Shown here one piece after another: positions 1 to 9,194 of a stretch of 64,000 nt of DNA; position 1 is the stretch's first letter, and every line of letters begins with the position of its first letter. The stretch is from Alloalcanivorax balearicus MACL04 (GTDB lineage Bacteria > Pseudomonadota > Gammaproteobacteria > Pseudomonadales > Alcanivoracaceae), in contig NZ_ARXS01000008.1 in assembly GCF_025532145.1 (NCBI RefSeq), positions 98,863 to 162,862 on the forward strand. The letters run 5' to 3'. The position numbers and the translations under genes are program-made. The notes under the pieces were generated by a model. That model made no database searches, had not been told where the DNA came from, and saw only the letters and a program-made list of their open reading frames with translations.

Positions 1-741
1 GGTCACCAGCACCATGATCAGCAGCAGCCCCTTGAGCCAGCCGCCGGAGACCCGGTGAGCGAAGCCCACCGCCAGCCGCACTCCCAATAAAGTGCCCAGC
101 CCCACCACCAGACCCGGCAGCCAGGCCACCTGGCCGCGCCAGACGAACACCACCAGAGCGAGGATGGTGAAGCTGGCGGTCATGGCCAGTTTCAGCGCGT
201 TGGTGCGGCGCAGGTCATAGCGTAACTGGCCGGCCAGCACGGCGATGGCCAGGAACCCGACGCCGGCCTGGGCAAACCCGCCGTAAGCGCCGGTCAGGAA
301 CAGGCCCAGCCAGGCGGCGGGGGTACTGGCCAACGCCTTGGGCGTTTCGCCCTCCTCCGGCATCAACGTGGAGGGACGCACCACCATGATCACCGCCATT
401 ACCACCAGGGTGGTCAGCAACACCGGTTTGAGAATGGTCGTGGGCAGGAAGGAGGCGGCCACCGCACCGATCAAAGCACCGCTCAGGGTGGGAATGAGGA
501 TGCCGGGCAGGACCTTGAACGGCACCGAGCCGTGCCGGTGGAACTGGCGCACACCTTCCACGCACTGAATCAGTACCGCCACCCGCATGGTGCCGTTGGC
601 CAGGGCCGGGCCCATGCCACTGAGCATCAGCAGCGGCAGAATCAACAGGCCGCCACCGCCGGCCAGGGTATTGATAAAGCCGGCGATCACCCCCGAGCCA
701 AGCAGGGCCGCCACCAGCCAGGGGTCGCCAAGATATTCCAT
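1..741 (-). CDS. TSUP (TauE/SafE) family permease, 3' end cut by window edge
   Basis: The frame is open from an ATG at 741 to the window edge, giving 247 codons without a stop. The translation begins MEYLGDPWLVAALLGSG and is rich in hydrophobic helices. Its first helix carries the family-like segment NTLAGGGGLLILPLLMLSG, followed by ALANGT. TSUP proteins are inner-membrane exporters or importers of sulfite, sulfoacetate and related anions; the substrate here cannot be told. Family members are about 250 residues, so only the last few codons are probably missing. The gene points away from recX and is separated from it by a REP cluster, so it is probably its own transcription unit. Confidence 0.85.
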   Translation of the reverse strand, partial: MEYLGDPWLVAALLGSGVIAGFINTLAGGGGLLILPLLMLSGMGPALANGTMRVAVLIQCVEGVRQFHRHGSVPFKVLPGILIPTLSGALIGAVAASFLPTTILKPVLLTTLVVMAVIMVVRPSTLMPEEGETPKALASTPAAWLGLFLTGAYGGFAQAGVGFLAIAVLAGQLRYDLRRTNALKLAMTASFTILALVVFVWRGQVAWLPGLVVGLGTLLGVRLAVGFAHRVSGGWLKGLLLIMVLVT

Positions 742-818
742 GGGGCGGACGTCCAGGGCAGAAAACAGGAGCGGGTATTATGCCTGTTGACGAGGCGGGG
801 CGCTTGCACGCAACAGGC

Positions 819-1042
819 TATTCGCGAGCAAGCTCGCTTCTCACAGAGAGGGGGAACTACGAAGCCGCTGTGCCGCTGTGGGAGCTTGCCTGCAAGCGAA
901 TTGAGGAGGGCACAAGAGCTAAAAAAATTCGCTTGCAGCGGCCCGCCGCCCGGACAAGCTCCCACAGTGGCGTTGTAGTTCCCTCCGTGGGAGCCAGCCT
1001 GCTGGCGAATCCCGGCCAGCAAGCTGCCACAGCGGCGTTGTA
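819..1042. repeat. Cluster of four REP-like palindromes
   Basis: The 340 bp between the permease and recX hold no gene that I can support. They contain at least four copies of a REP-type element with core GTGGGAGC-n-TGC-TGGCGAAT: 819-846, 873-902, 927-967 and 984-1042. The second and third are inverted relative to each other around an A-rich spacer, like a BIME pair. Related copies occur at 5.3, 7.7, 21.3, 22.9, 35.1, 59.3 and 64.0 kb. Confidence 0.8.
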
Positions 1043-1082
1043 GCGACCGCTGAATTCAGGTCTTCAAGGTGGGGGCTTTGGC

Positions 1083-1583
1083 TCAGTCCTGCTCACGTTG
1101 CTGATCCAGGGCATGGAAGCTTTGCTCGGCATCGAAGCCGCGGCCCTGCAGAAAACGCAGCTGTTTGGCTTTTTCCTTCTGGTCCGCCGGCGGATGCCGG
1201 AAACGTCGGCCCAGGACCTCGGTGGCATGGGCGAACCAATCGCTCTCGGCTTCACTCAGCGCCTCGGTAACCAGCGCCTCCCCCACCCCTTTCTGTTGCA
1301 GTTCGGCGCGAATGCGCAGCGGCCCCTGCCCCCGTTCGATTCTTGAACGGACAAAAAAACCGGCGAAACGCCGGTCATCCAGGAAACCTTGCTCCTCGCA
1401 CCACGCCAGCACTTCGTCCAGCCAAGGCGCCGCACCGAACTTGCGCGTCAGCTTGGCGCGCAGTTCGTGGCGGGAGTGGTCCCGGCGCGCCAGCAAGCTG
1501 ACCGCATGCTGGCGCCCCTGGGCGGCATCGGCGGGGGTCGGGTCGCCGCCTTTATTCTTCCGTGGACTCTGGCTGGGCCACAT
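1083..1583 (-). CDS. recX: Regulatory protein RecX
   Basis: RecX binds RecA filaments and limits their extension and recombinase activity. The translation has the family's repeated three-helix modules, for example [36 protein letters not shown] and [15 protein letters not shown] chose the ATG at 1583, giving 166 aa, the usual length. It has a purine-rich site (GGAAGAG) upstream and overlaps the end of recA by 32 bp. The frame stays open further upstream, but that extension lies inside recA and is a shadow. Co-transcription with recA is the normal arrangement and would put recX under SOS control. Confidence 0.93.
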   Translation of the reverse strand: MWPSQSPRKNKGGDPTPADAAQGRQHAVSLLARRDHSRHELRAKLTRKFGAAPWLDEVLAWCEEQGFLDDRRFAGFFVRSRIERGQGPLRIRAELQQKGVGEALVTEALSEAESDWFAHATEVLGRRFRHPPADQKEKAKQLRFLQGRGFDAEQSFHALDQQREQD

Positions 1584-2589
1584 TTTCAGCGCTCTCTTCC
1601 GCAGGTGTACCCAGCAGGCGTGCCCGGATTTCCCGCTCGATGGCGCCCGCCACTTCCGGATGCTCGGCCAGGTATTCACAGGCATTCTGCTTGCCCTGGC
1701 CGATCTTGTTGCCCTGGTAGGCGTACCAGGCACCGGATTTGTCCACCAGTCCCTGCTGTACGCCCAGGTCCAGTACCTCACCAAGCTGGTTGATGCCCTG
1801 GCCGTAGAGGATCTGGAACTCGGCCTGCCTGAACGGCGGCGACACCTTGTTCTTCACCACCTTGACCCGGGTTTCGTTACCGGTCACCTCGTCGCCCTGC
1901 TTCACCGCGCCGATACGGCGGATGTCCAGACGCACGGAGGAGTAGAACTTGAGCGCGTTACCGCCGGTGGTGGTTTCCGGGTTGCCAAACATCACCCCGA
2001 TCTTCATGCGGATCTGGTTGATGAACACCACCAGACAGTTGGCGTTCTTCACGTTACCGGTGATCTTGCGCAGCGCCTGGCTCATCAGGCGGGCCTGCAG
2101 GCCCACATGGGTGTCCCCCATCTCGCCTTCGATCTCCGCCTTGGGCACCAGAGCCGCCACGGAGTCCACGATCACCACGTCCACCGCGCCGGAGCGCACC
2201 AGCATGTCGGTGATTTCCAGCGCCTGCTCACCAGTGTCCGGCTGGGACACGATCAGGTCGTCCACGTTGACGCCCAGCTTCTCGGCGTAATCCGGGTCGA
2301 GCGCGTGCTCGGCGTCGACGAAGGCGCAGGTGGCGCCTTTTTTTTGCGCCTGGGCGATGACGCTCAGAGTCAGCGTGGTCTTACCAGAGGATTCCGGACC
2401 GTAGATTTCCACGATCCGGCCCTTGGGCAGACCACCAATGCCCAGGGCGATATCCAGGCCCAGGGATCCGGTGGAGATGGAGGGCATGCGCTCGCGTTTG
2501 CGGTCGCCCATGCGCATCACTGAACCTTTGCCGAACTGTCGCTCGATCTGCGACAGCGCCGCGGAAAGTGCTTTACCTTTATCGCTCAT
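1552..2589 (-). CDS. recA: Recombinase RecA
   Basis: RecA is the DNA-dependent ATPase for homologous recombination and the co-protease that triggers LexA cleavage. The 345-residue length is normal. Walker A (GPESSGKTT) is at about residues 64-72, Walker B ([10 protein letters not shown]) at about 138-147, and loop 2 ([15 protein letters not shown]) follows. The acidic C-terminal tail is present. The start ATG at 2589 yields the standard N-terminus [17 protein letters not shown] LexA-type operator lies 143 bp upstream, and recX follows with overlapping frames. Confidence 0.99.
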   Translation of the reverse strand: MSDKGKALSAALSQIERQFGKGSVMRMGDRKRERMPSISTGSLGLDIALGIGGLPKGRIVEIYGPESSGKTTLTLSVIAQAQKKGATCAFVDAEHALDPDYAEKLGVNVDDLIVSQPDTGEQALEITDMLVRSGAVDVVIVDSVAALVPKAEIEGEMGDTHVGLQARLMSQALRKITGNVKNANCLVVFINQIRMKIGVMFGNPETTTGGNALKFYSSVRLDIRRIGAVKQGDEVTGNETRVKVVKNKVSPPFRQAEFQILYGQGINQLGEVLDLGVQQGLVDKSGAWYAYQGNKIGQGKQNACEYLAEHPEVAGAIEREIRARLLGTPAEESAENVAQPESTEE

Positions 2590-2731
2590 TGAATGACCCC
2601 TGTCCGTTTATTCCTGGATTCCGTTTATTCCTTAATGACGCCGTGGCTCGCCGCTGACCGGCCTGTGCCCTGGCAAGAGCGTGCTGATCGTTGGCCGGCG
2701 AGCGTCCTTCGGCCTGACCCTTTGATCAGCA

Positions 2732-2747
2732 CTGTCTATAAGGACAG
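2732..2747. promoter_or_regulatory. LexA (SOS) box of recA
   Basis: CTGTCTATAAGGACAG fits the gammaproteobacterial LexA consensus CTG-N10-CAG with an A/T-rich centre. It lies between the pncC stop and the recA start, 143 bp upstream of the recA ATG, which is where the recA promoter is expected. It would repress recA and recX until DNA damage. Confidence 0.8.
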
Positions 2748-2783
2748 CATTATGGACACTGTCCCGCGCCACTGCAACCCCCC

Positions 2784-3263
2784 TTATTCGAGGCGGGCCA
2801 GCAGCCCTTCCAGGGCGGCCGCGATGGTAGCATGCCGGACCTGCCCACGATCACCGTCGAAGAGGAATCGCTCAGCGCGGGCCCAGTCCGGCTGCTGTGC
2901 CCAGGCGATCCACACCGTGCCCACCGGCTTATCGGCGCTGCCGCCGCCGGGCCCCGCCACGCCGCTCACCGCCACCGCCAGATCCGCCCGGGAACGCCCC
3001 AACGCGCCCCGGGCCATGGCCAGGACGGTCTGTTCGCTGACCGCGCCGGCGCTGGCCAGAATCGCTTCCGAGACACCCAGCATGCTCTGCTTGGCCTCGT
3101 TGGAGTAAGTGACGAAGCCGCATTCGAACCAGTCCGAGGATCCGGCCAGCTCCGTCATTTCGCGGGCGATGCCGCCGCCGGTGCAGGACTCGGCGGTGGC
3201 CACGCGCAGGCCCCGTTCGCGCAGGGTGTCGGCCAATGCAGTGACCTGCTCGGGTATGGTCAT
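2784..3263 (-). CDS. pncC: Nicotinamide-nucleotide amidohydrolase PncC (CinA C-terminal domain)
   Basis: PncC hydrolyses nicotinamide mononucleotide to nicotinate mononucleotide in the pyridine-nucleotide salvage cycle. The 159-residue protein is the stand-alone CinA C-terminal domain. It shows the motifs ATAESCTGGGIA (about 22-33), VTYSNEAKQSMLGV and SGVAGPGGGSADKPVGT. A stand-alone cinA-type gene upstream of recA is the usual order in Pseudomonas and relatives, where mutS lies just beyond and is divergent. Here mutS is instead about 49 kb away. Confidence 0.95.
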   Translation of the reverse strand: MTIPEQVTALADTLRERGLRVATAESCTGGGIAREMTELAGSSDWFECGFVTYSNEAKQSMLGVSEAILASAGAVSEQTVLAMARGALGRSRADLAVAVSGVAGPGGGSADKPVGTVWIAWAQQPDWARAERFLFDGDRGQVRHATIAAALEGLLARLE

Positions 3264-3290
3264 GGTGACTCCTGATGTTCAGAGAAGATC

Positions 3291-3314
3291 AAAAAAAACG
3301 CCATCCATGATGGC
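3291..3314 (-). terminator. Candidate rho-independent terminator, minus direction
   Basis: Read on the minus strand, the hairpin GCCATC-ATG-GATGGC (3300-3314) is followed by a run of eight T (3291-3298). It lies upstream of pncC and would stop transcription arriving from the right, for example read-through from the amidohydrolase gene. Confidence 0.6.
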
Positions 3315-3462
3315 GGACTTTACCGACGCTGCCCACCGGTGATCCAGCAAACCGGCCACCGGTTCACGGACTGACGCCCCGAAACCGAAGGGAAACAAAG
3401 GGCATCCTTCCATCGGCTTTGTTACTCTGGGCCGTAAGTAGCCCCTGGCCTTCGGAGTCATC

Positions 3463-3699
3463 ATGAAAAAGCTCAAGAATGAGAAGGAATGGGTCAAGAA
3501 AGCCATCGCACTCGGCATGGAGTACGGCGAGAAGCGGGGCGTGGTCGAGTTCGAGCCCACCGATTCGGCGGCACTGAAGCTGGAGTACATTTACCGCCTG
3601 CTGGTTCATGACAAGGTCATCCAGCCGCTGCCGGAGGATCAGGTTTCTCAGCAGTCGATCCAGCATAAGCTGGCGATCTGGGCGTCGAAACAGCCGTAG
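3463..3699 (+). CDS. Small conserved protein, possibly DUF5062 family
   Basis: A 78-residue, lysine-rich soluble protein starting MKKLKNEKEWVKKAIALG, with GGAG placed 6-9 bases before the ATG. There is no signal peptide or membrane helix, and the predicted character is helical. It resembles my memory of the small DUF5062 proteins of gammaproteobacteria, but I cannot confirm this without a search. Its function is unknown. It is transcribed convergently with the amidohydrolase, with 31 bp between the stop codons. Confidence 0.7.
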   Translation: MKKLKNEKEWVKKAIALGMEYGEKRGVVEFEPTDSAALKLEYIYRLLVHDKVIQPLPEDQVSQQSIQHKLAIWASKQP

Positions 3700-3730
3700 C
3701 CCCGCTGCTCCCTCTACCGATACAGAGGCG

Positions 3731-5128
3731 TCACTGATACAGACGCGTCATGACCCGGGCGTGTTCCCGTATCAGCGCCGCGGGTTCCGTGCCAAGCAGC
3801 TGGCCATCCCGAACCCGCATCCGGCCATTGACCATGACCTGACTGGCCAGAAAGGGCCCGCACATTACCAGCGCCGCCAGCGGGTCCCGCTGCGCGCCGG
3901 CGAAGGACAGGTGATTCATATCCACCGCCACCCAGTCCGCGCTCATCCCCGGTGCCAGATGGCCGATGTCATCCCGGCCCAGCAAGCGGGCGCCGCCACG
4001 GGTGGCCAGGATCAGCGCCTCCCGCGCCGATAGCGCCCCGGGATCACCACCGAAGCCGCCCCGCCCGCCCGGCGCTTCCGAACGGTAACGGGCCGGCGCC
4101 ACCCGCTGCAGCATCATCGCCATGCGCGCCTCCAGGAACAGATTACTGGAATCGTTGGAGGCGGAACCGTCCACCCCCAGCCCCACCGGCACCCCGGCGT
4201 CCAGCAACTGGCGCACCTTGGCGATGCCCTGCCCGCAGCGCATGTTGGCGCTGGGGCAGTGGGCGATACCGGTGCCGGTGCGGGCCAGCAGCGCGATCTC
4301 CTCGTCGTCGAGGAAGATGCCGTGGGCGAACCATACATCCTCACCGAGCCATTCCACCGACGCCGCGAACGCCACCGAACGCATGCCGTACTGGGCCAGG
4401 CAGTAGTCCTCCTCATCCAGTTCCTCGGCCAGGTGGCAATGCAGACGCACGCCCTGGTGGCGCCGGGCCAACTGCGCGGCGTCCCGCATCAGTTCCGGTG
4501 TCACCGAGAACGGCGAGCACGGCGCCAGCACCAGGCGCAGCATCGAATGGCGGCCGGCATCGTGGTAACGGCGGATCAGACGTTCCGCGTCACACAGAAT
4601 GTGGTCTTCCTTCTCCACACAATTGTCCGGCGGCAAACCACCCTGGCTCTGCCCCCGAGACATGGCGCCCCGGGCGGCGTGGAAGCGGATGCCCATCTCC
4701 CCGGCGGCCTGGATCTGACTGTCCAGGCGGGCGCCGTTGGGCAACATATAAAGATGGTCGGCGGCGGTGGTGCAGCCTGAGAGCAACAGTTCCGCCATGG
4801 CCACCTTGCTGCTGAGGTAGATCGCCTCGTCGTCCAGTCGCGCCCAGATCGGGTAAAGCGTATTGAGCCAGGGGAACAGCGAGTCGTCCTGAGCCATCAC
4901 CCGGGTGAAGTTCTGATACATGTGGTGGTGCGTGTTCACCATCCCCGGCATCACCACATGACCGCTCAGGTCCAGGGTCTCGTTCACCGGAAGGTCTGGT
5001 TTCTCCGTGCGCGGCCCGGCCCACAGAATCTGGTTGTCACGGATCAGCATGGCGGCATCGCGCCACTCGTGGCGCTGATCATCGAAGGTTGCCAGGTAGT
5101 CGATACGGTCGATCAATAAGGTTGTCAT
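3731..5128 (-). CDS. 8-oxoguanine deaminase-like amidohydrolase
   Basis: A 465-residue member of the amidohydrolase (cog0402, TrzA/AtzB) superfamily. Metal and substrate motifs appear in order: PGMVNTHHHMYQNF (about 61-74), HCHLAEELDEED, WFAHGIFLDDEE, IAHCPSANMRCGQG and GLGVDGSASNDSSN. This set, with HHH and ASND, matches the P. aeruginosa 8-oxoguanine/isocytosine deaminase type better than the chlorohydrolases. It would detoxify oxidised guanine base in the cytoplasm. An 8-oxoG assignment is family-based; hydroxydechloroatrazine-type or other purine substrates remain possible. A tiny reading frame with a strong ribosome site precedes it. Confidence 0.88.
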   Translation of the reverse strand: MTTLLIDRIDYLATFDDQRHEWRDAAMLIRDNQILWAGPRTEKPDLPVNETLDLSGHVVMPGMVNTHHHMYQNFTRVMAQDDSLFPWLNTLYPIWARLDDEAIYLSSKVAMAELLLSGCTTAADHLYMLPNGARLDSQIQAAGEMGIRFHAARGAMSRGQSQGGLPPDNCVEKEDHILCDAERLIRRYHDAGRHSMLRLVLAPCSPFSVTPELMRDAAQLARRHQGVRLHCHLAEELDEEDYCLAQYGMRSVAFAASVEWLGEDVWFAHGIFLDDEEIALLARTGTGIAHCPSANMRCGQGIAKVRQLLDAGVPVGLGVDGSASNDSSNLFLEARMAMMLQRVAPARYRSEAPGGRGGFGGDPGALSAREALILATRGGARLLGRDDIGHLAPGMSADWVAVDMNHLSFAGAQRDPLAALVMCGPFLASQVMVNGRMRVRDGQLLGTEPAALIREHARVMTRLYQ

Positions 5129-5183
5129 TCGTCACTCCGAAAACGCGGAAAAGGAAAAAGCAAAAGCGCGATTTCGGAGCGAA

Positions 5184-5279
5184 TCAGAACAACTGGTGAG
5201 CAAAAGCGGTGCGTTGCCAGAACGGCCGGAACGGCAAAGCACGCTGCCGGCGCACGCCGACCACGGGGTTTTTCCTCAT
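5184..5279 (-). CDS. Candidate 31-residue leader peptide upstream of the amidohydrolase
   Basis: A short frame starts at an ATG at 5279 preceded by a perfect AGGAGG at seven-base spacing. It encodes a basic peptide beginning MRKNPVVGVRRQRALPF and stops 55 bp before the amidohydrolase ATG. The strength and spacing of the ribosome site are the only evidence. It could be a translated leader, an unannotated small protein, or chance. Nothing else in 5129-5311 looks coding. Confidence 0.4.
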   Translation of the reverse strand: MRKNPVVGVRRQRALPFRPFWQRTAFAHQLF

Positions 5280-5311
5280 ACCCTGCCCTCCTGATGTTCT
5301 ATGACCATCTC

Positions 5312-5397
5312 GCCATTCGCTGGCACGCCAGCTTGCTGCGAATACAGGCCGTCATTCTTTAGCCGCTGTGGGAAGCCAGCTTGCTGGCGAATAGACC
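5312..5397. repeat. Two REP-like palindromes
   Basis: Copies at 5312-5341 (ATTCGCTGGCACGCCAGC...) and 5362-5397 (GCTGTGGGAAGCCAGCTTGC) lie in the 420-bp region between the amidohydrolase and the TonB receptor. The remaining bases here show no recognised operator or gene apart from the short leader frame. Confidence 0.75.
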
Positions 5398-5550
5398 GCG
5401 ACAAGAAACGATGCAAATACAGCGCCAGTTCAACAGCGCGGCAAAACACCGCAGTGAGTCCCTCTCCCCTCGATGCTAGCCTCTGCGCCGACTTTACCGC
5501 CGTGCTTGGCGGTCGACGGAGCGCTGGGTACTGACTTCTTGGATGGGATC

Positions 5551-7629
5551 ATGACGACGCCTTTTCTCTCTTCTTTCTCTTCTTCTGTCTCTGCATTACG
5601 CCTGATTCAACGACGGAGCCTTTGGGGCCCGGCTCTGCTCGGCGGGCTGCTTCCTTTCTCCGCTCCGGCGCTGGCCGAGGACGAACAACCCCCGGCCCTG
5701 CTGGCCCCGGTGGTGGTCACCGGCGTGGCACCCAGTTCCGGACCGGTGATCGAGGCCAACCCCAAACAGCCGCGCCAGCCGGTACCGGCCAGCGACGCCA
5801 CCGATTATCTGAAAACCATCCCCGGTTTCTCCGCCATCCGTAGCGGCGGCAGCAACGGCGACCCGGTACTGCGCGGCCAGTTTGGTTCGCGCCTGAATCT
5901 GCTGGTGGACGGCGGCCAGATGATCGGCGCCTGCCCCAACCGCATGGACGCCCCCAGCTCCTACATCGCCCCGGAAAACTACGACAAACTCACCGTGATC
6001 AAAGGCCCGCAGAGCGTGCAGTGGGGCCCCGGCGCCTCCGCCGGCACCGTGCTGTTCGAGCGTGACCCGCAATACTTCAGCGAAGCGGACGCCCTGGTGG
6101 ACGCCCAATGGCTGCTGGGCTCCCATGGCCGCAACGACCAGCGCATCGACGCCACCCTCGGCAACCCGCTGGGCTACCTGCGCCTCTCCGGCAACAACGC
6201 CCACGCCGACGACTATAAGGACGGCAACGGCGACCGCGTGCCCTCACGCTGGAAGAAATGGAACAGCGACGTAGTGCTCGGCTGGACGCCCAACGCCGAC
6301 AGCGTCATCGAACTGAGTGCCGGCAAGGGCGACGGCGAAGCCCGCTACGCCGGCCGTGGCATGGACGGCAGCCAGTTCAAACGGGAAAGCCTGGGGATGC
6401 GCTTTGAATTCCGTAATCTGGGTGCCGTGCTCGATCAGATCGACGGCCGCGTCTACTACAACTACGCCGACCACGTGATGGACAACTATAGCCTGCGCAC
6501 CCCGTCCGGCACCGGCATGATGGCGGGCCCCATGGCCTCCAACGTGGACCGTCGCACCCTCGGCGGGCGCTTCAAACTCACCTGGCGCGGTCACGGCTGG
6601 GAAGCGCTGGCCGGCGTCGACGCCCAATCCAGCGAACACCGAAAACGCAGCGCCATGGGCGTGGACGCCTATCGCGGCGAAGCCTGGGACAAAGACGCGG
6701 ACTTCCACCAGTACGGTGCCTTCACCGAAGTCACCCATGCCGTCACCGACAACGGCCGCATCGTCGCCGGCGCCCGCCTGGACCGCAACGAAGTGCGCGA
6801 CTTCCGCGACGCCGCCGACAGCGCCACCGCCGGCGATACTCGCGGCGACACCCTGCCCAGCGGCTTCCTGCGCTATGAAGCGGACCTGAACCAGAACACC
6901 AACTACTACGTGGGCATCGGCCACGTGCAACGCTTCCCTGACTATTGGGAACTGTTCTCCCCAGGTGAAGGCCCGGCCGGATCGGTCAACGCCTTCGACG
7001 CCATCGAACCGGAAAAAACCACCCAGCTCGACATCGGCAGCCAATACCGCAACGGCAACCTGGAAGCCTGGACCTCCGCCTACGTCGGCCAGATCAACGA
7101 CTACATCCTGTTCACCTACCAAAGCGGCATGATGGGCTACAGCACCGACGCCGATAACATCGACGCCCACATCGCCGGCGCCGAACTCGGCGCTCGCTAC
7201 CGCTTCACCGACAACCTCAGCGGCGACGCCACCCTCGCCTACGCCTGGGGCCGCAACCGCGACGACAGCGAACCGCTGCCGCAAATGCCGCCGCTGGAAG
7301 CCCGCTTCACCACCACCTACGAACAAGGCAACTGGAGCGCCGGCGCCCTCTGGCGGCTGGTCGCCGCCCAACACCGCACCGCCAACAACAAAGGCAACGT
7401 GGTCGGCCGCGACCTCGGCGACAGCAACGGCTTCGGCGTCTTCTCCCTCAACACCGCCTACCGCATCAACCACCAGTTCACCGTCAGCGCCGGCGTCGAC
7501 AACCTGTTCGACAAAGCCTACGCCGAGCACCTCAACCTGGCCGGCAACGCCGGCTTCGGCTTCCCCGCGGACACACGCATCAACGAACCGGGACGGACGT
7601 TCTGGGGGAAGGTGGATTGGCGGTTCTGA
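5551..7629 (+). CDS. oprC: TonB-dependent copper receptor, OprC/NosA family
   Basis: Outer-membrane beta-barrel receptor for copper uptake. From the ATG at 5551 (GGATGGG upstream) the protein is 692 aa, with a signal peptide ending near APALAED (about residue 43). The plug carries GGQMIGACPNRMDAPSSY and LTVIKGPQSVQWGPGASAGT. The copper ligands known in P. aeruginosa OprC (CxxxM plus HxM) are both present: C128/M132 in ACPNRMD and H308/M310 in ADHVMDNY. The protein ends with the barrel terminus WGKVDWRF. The frame opens further upstream at 5473, but that segment lacks signal-peptide character. The gene stands alone between REP elements. Confidence 0.93.
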   Translation: MTTPFLSSFSSSVSALRLIQRRSLWGPALLGGLLPFSAPALAEDEQPPALLAPVVVTGVAPSSGPVIEANPKQPRQPVPASDATDYLKTIPGFSAIRSGGSNGDPVLRGQFGSRLNLLVDGGQMIGACPNRMDAPSSYIAPENYDKLTVIKGPQSVQWGPGASAGTVLFERDPQYFSEADALVDAQWLLGSHGRNDQRIDATLGNPLGYLRLSGNNAHADDYKDGNGDRVPSRWKKWNSDVVLGWTPNADSVIELSAGKGDGEARYAGRGMDGSQFKRESLGMRFEFRNLGAVLDQIDGRVYYNYADHVMDNYSLRTPSGTGMMAGPMASNVDRRTLGGRFKLTWRGHGWEALAGVDAQSSEHRKRSAMGVDAYRGEAWDKDADFHQYGAFTEVTHAVTDNGRIVAGARLDRNEVRDFRDAADSATAGDTRGDTLPSGFLRYEADLNQNTNYYVGIGHVQRFPDYWELFSPGEGPAGSVNAFDAIEPEKTTQLDIGSQYRNGNLEAWTSAYVGQINDYILFTYQSGMMGYSTDADNIDAHIAGAELGARYRFTDNLSGDATLAYAWGRNRDDSEPLPQMPPLEARFTTTYEQGNWSAGALWRLVAAQHRTANNKGNVVGRDLGDSNGFGVFSLNTAYRINHQFTVSAGVDNLFDKAYAEHLNLAGNAGFGFPADTRINEPGRTFWGKVDWRF

Positions 7630-7672
7630 AGCACCACCGTTTACCTACGCACCGCACGACTTCCGATTCGAA

Positions 7673-7706
7673 GCCGCTGTGGGAGCCAGCCCTGCTGGCG
7701 AATCTT
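7673..7706. repeat. REP-like palindrome
   Basis: GCTGTGGGAGCCAGCCCTGC followed by TGGCGAAT, the consensus form of the REP family seen throughout the window, lying just past the receptor gene. Confidence 0.75.
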
Positions 7707-7765
7707 CTGTTTTCTCCCTAACCACGGCGGCACCGTTGCCCACCACAACGATGCCGCCAGACAAA

Positions 7766-8320
7766 TCATCTTTCCCCCAACAAGCCCAACATCTCCTTGA
7801 TCGGCCGAATATAACCCTTCCGTCCTTTCATCCCCATAGGCCGATCCGCCAACCAAACGGAAGTACTGTAAGGCGCCAGATCCACCACCGCCGCCCCACC
7901 GTCCAACAACCCGAACCGAATCATCTTCCCATACTCAGTGGAAGAACCCTGCACAGACCGATCCGATTCGCCGTCACACATCAAAGGCCCTAACCAATGC
8001 CACGCCCGATCCAACTGAGCCTCCGTCGCCCCCGCCTTGCCCAGCACACGGATCAAAGTATCGGCGAACAACCCATCCAACCCGGCAAAATCCGCCTTCT
8101 TCACCGCCGGAATAAACAAAGGGAAACGGGTAGCGTCATGCACAAACATCAAACACTGACGCCCCTGCAACAGAACCAGATTCGCATGCCAATGATCCAA
8201 CGGATTGGCTTCACTGACCTCGTGCAAGACAGGCTGATCACGCTGCGGATCCTTCAGCAGGCCGTTCTTGTCCAACGGCAGCTTGGCGATGAGTTTTTTG
8301 GTGCAGTGGAGGTGGATCAC
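7766..8320 (-). CDS. DUF6933-like uncharacterised protein
   Basis: A 184-residue soluble protein with a probable GTG start at 8320; the ribosome site is weak. It opens MIHLHCTKKLIAKLP and contains NPLDHWHANLVLLQGRQCLM, FVHDATRFPLFIPAVKKADF and GLDGLFADTL. This pattern matches what I recall of DUF6933 proteins, widespread but without known function. It sits at the left end of the defence island, on the same strand as the restriction operon but 99 bp past the next gene. No catalytic motif is evident. Confidence 0.72.
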   Translation of the reverse strand: MIHLHCTKKLIAKLPLDKNGLLKDPQRDQPVLHEVSEANPLDHWHANLVLLQGRQCLMFVHDATRFPLFIPAVKKADFAGLDGLFADTLIRVLGKAGATEAQLDRAWHWLGPLMCDGESDRSVQGSSTEYGKMIRFGLLDGGAAVVDLAPYSTSVWLADRPMGMKGRKGYIRPIKEMLGLLGER

Positions 8321-8419
8321 AAGGGATACTTTGATGGTTTCGGGTTATTGGGATAGGCATTGAAGATCAAGGACAGGTAGCCGCAGCCACCAGACTATCG
8401 CCGTACTGTAGTACCGGAC

Positions 8420-9097
8420 TCAATCAAGCTCCAGCTTGGGATCAAAATCAAACCACAGCTGCTCAGGCTCTCGATAAAGACGGAAAGGCCGCCAAGGTGC
8501 GACCTGGCGATAGGCTTCTCCTTCCATGCCCAGTCCAAGGACAGTTTGTAGTCTGACCAGATTTTGTACCTTGTCATAACAACGATAAGCGTGTGATCGG
8601 GATATTCTGAGAAAGCGGGCCACATGCACCATACGCCTGCCGCACCGATCCCATACCAGCAACCAAGCCGCCGCCACGGACATTCCTTGAGCAACCAGCG
8701 CCTCTTGATCTCTCGCCTCTTGCTCCTCCCTATGTAGATGATCGAGCGGATCACCTTCCGCCTCATCAGCGACTCGATCCAATGGCCCAAAGGTATCGTC
8801 CTCAGAGGCACCATGATCGAGACTGGAGGCATAACGCAGACGCTTTTCCGTATAGACAACCAAGCGTTGATAGGTGAAAGAGAGGATCAACTGCTGATGT
8901 TCCGGATCATTGAAGTTGACCTCAATGCCCTTTTTCTCCTGCAAATCGTAGGCGGTTATCCAGATCTCACCCTGGATGTCTTCAGCAGTATGCTCTCCTC
9001 GGGTTTGACGAGCGATCCGTGCAAGATTGCCCGAAAATCGCGCAATGAAATGCTGATACGATGCGTGATTGATGGTGTTCGCTCCGGTGGTCCCCAA
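8420..9097 (-). CDS. Uncharacterised sigma-70-like helix-turn-helix protein
   Basis: 225 residues from a likely TTG start at 9097; the frame is open to 9130 and contains no early ATG. The N-terminal half (FSGNLARIARQTRGEHTAED through a helical segment) resembles a sigma region 2-like bundle. The C-terminal part (VHVARFLRISRSHAYRCYDK) looks like a region-4-type helix-turn-helix. The linker is acidic. I do not recognise a named family. It lies 97 bp past the DUF5655-like gene on the same strand and may be a regulator belonging to the island. Sigma-factor activity is only a structural guess. Confidence 0.6.
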   Translation of the reverse strand: MGTTGANTINHASYQHFIARFSGNLARIARQTRGEHTAEDIQGEIWITAYDLQEKKGIEVNFNDPEHQQLILSFTYQRLVVYTEKRLRYASSLDHGASEDDTFGPLDRVADEAEGDPLDHLHREEQEARDQEALVAQGMSVAAAWLLVWDRCGRRMVHVARFLRISRSHAYRCYDKVQNLVRLQTVLGLGMEGEAYRQVAPWRPFRLYREPEQLWFDFDPKLELD

Positions 9098-9194
9098 AGG
9101 CGAATATCCAGCATCAAAATGACAAACTTATGGCAAGTGCCGCACCCTACTCTCCACTGAATACCTCTTGTCCAGACAGGTCCAGTTCGAGGAC

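Noticed and set aside
819..1042. CRISPR-like array in the repeats
   Set aside because: Copies are palindromic, unevenly spaced and variable, as REP elements are; no cas genes nearby.
1584..1784. N-terminal extension of RecX
   Set aside because: Lies inside recA; the ATG at 1583 gives the normal RecX length and has a ribosome site.
1165..2523. Long open frame opposite recA
   Set aside because: It mirrors the recA codons in GC-rich DNA, with no ribosome site and no protein-like composition.
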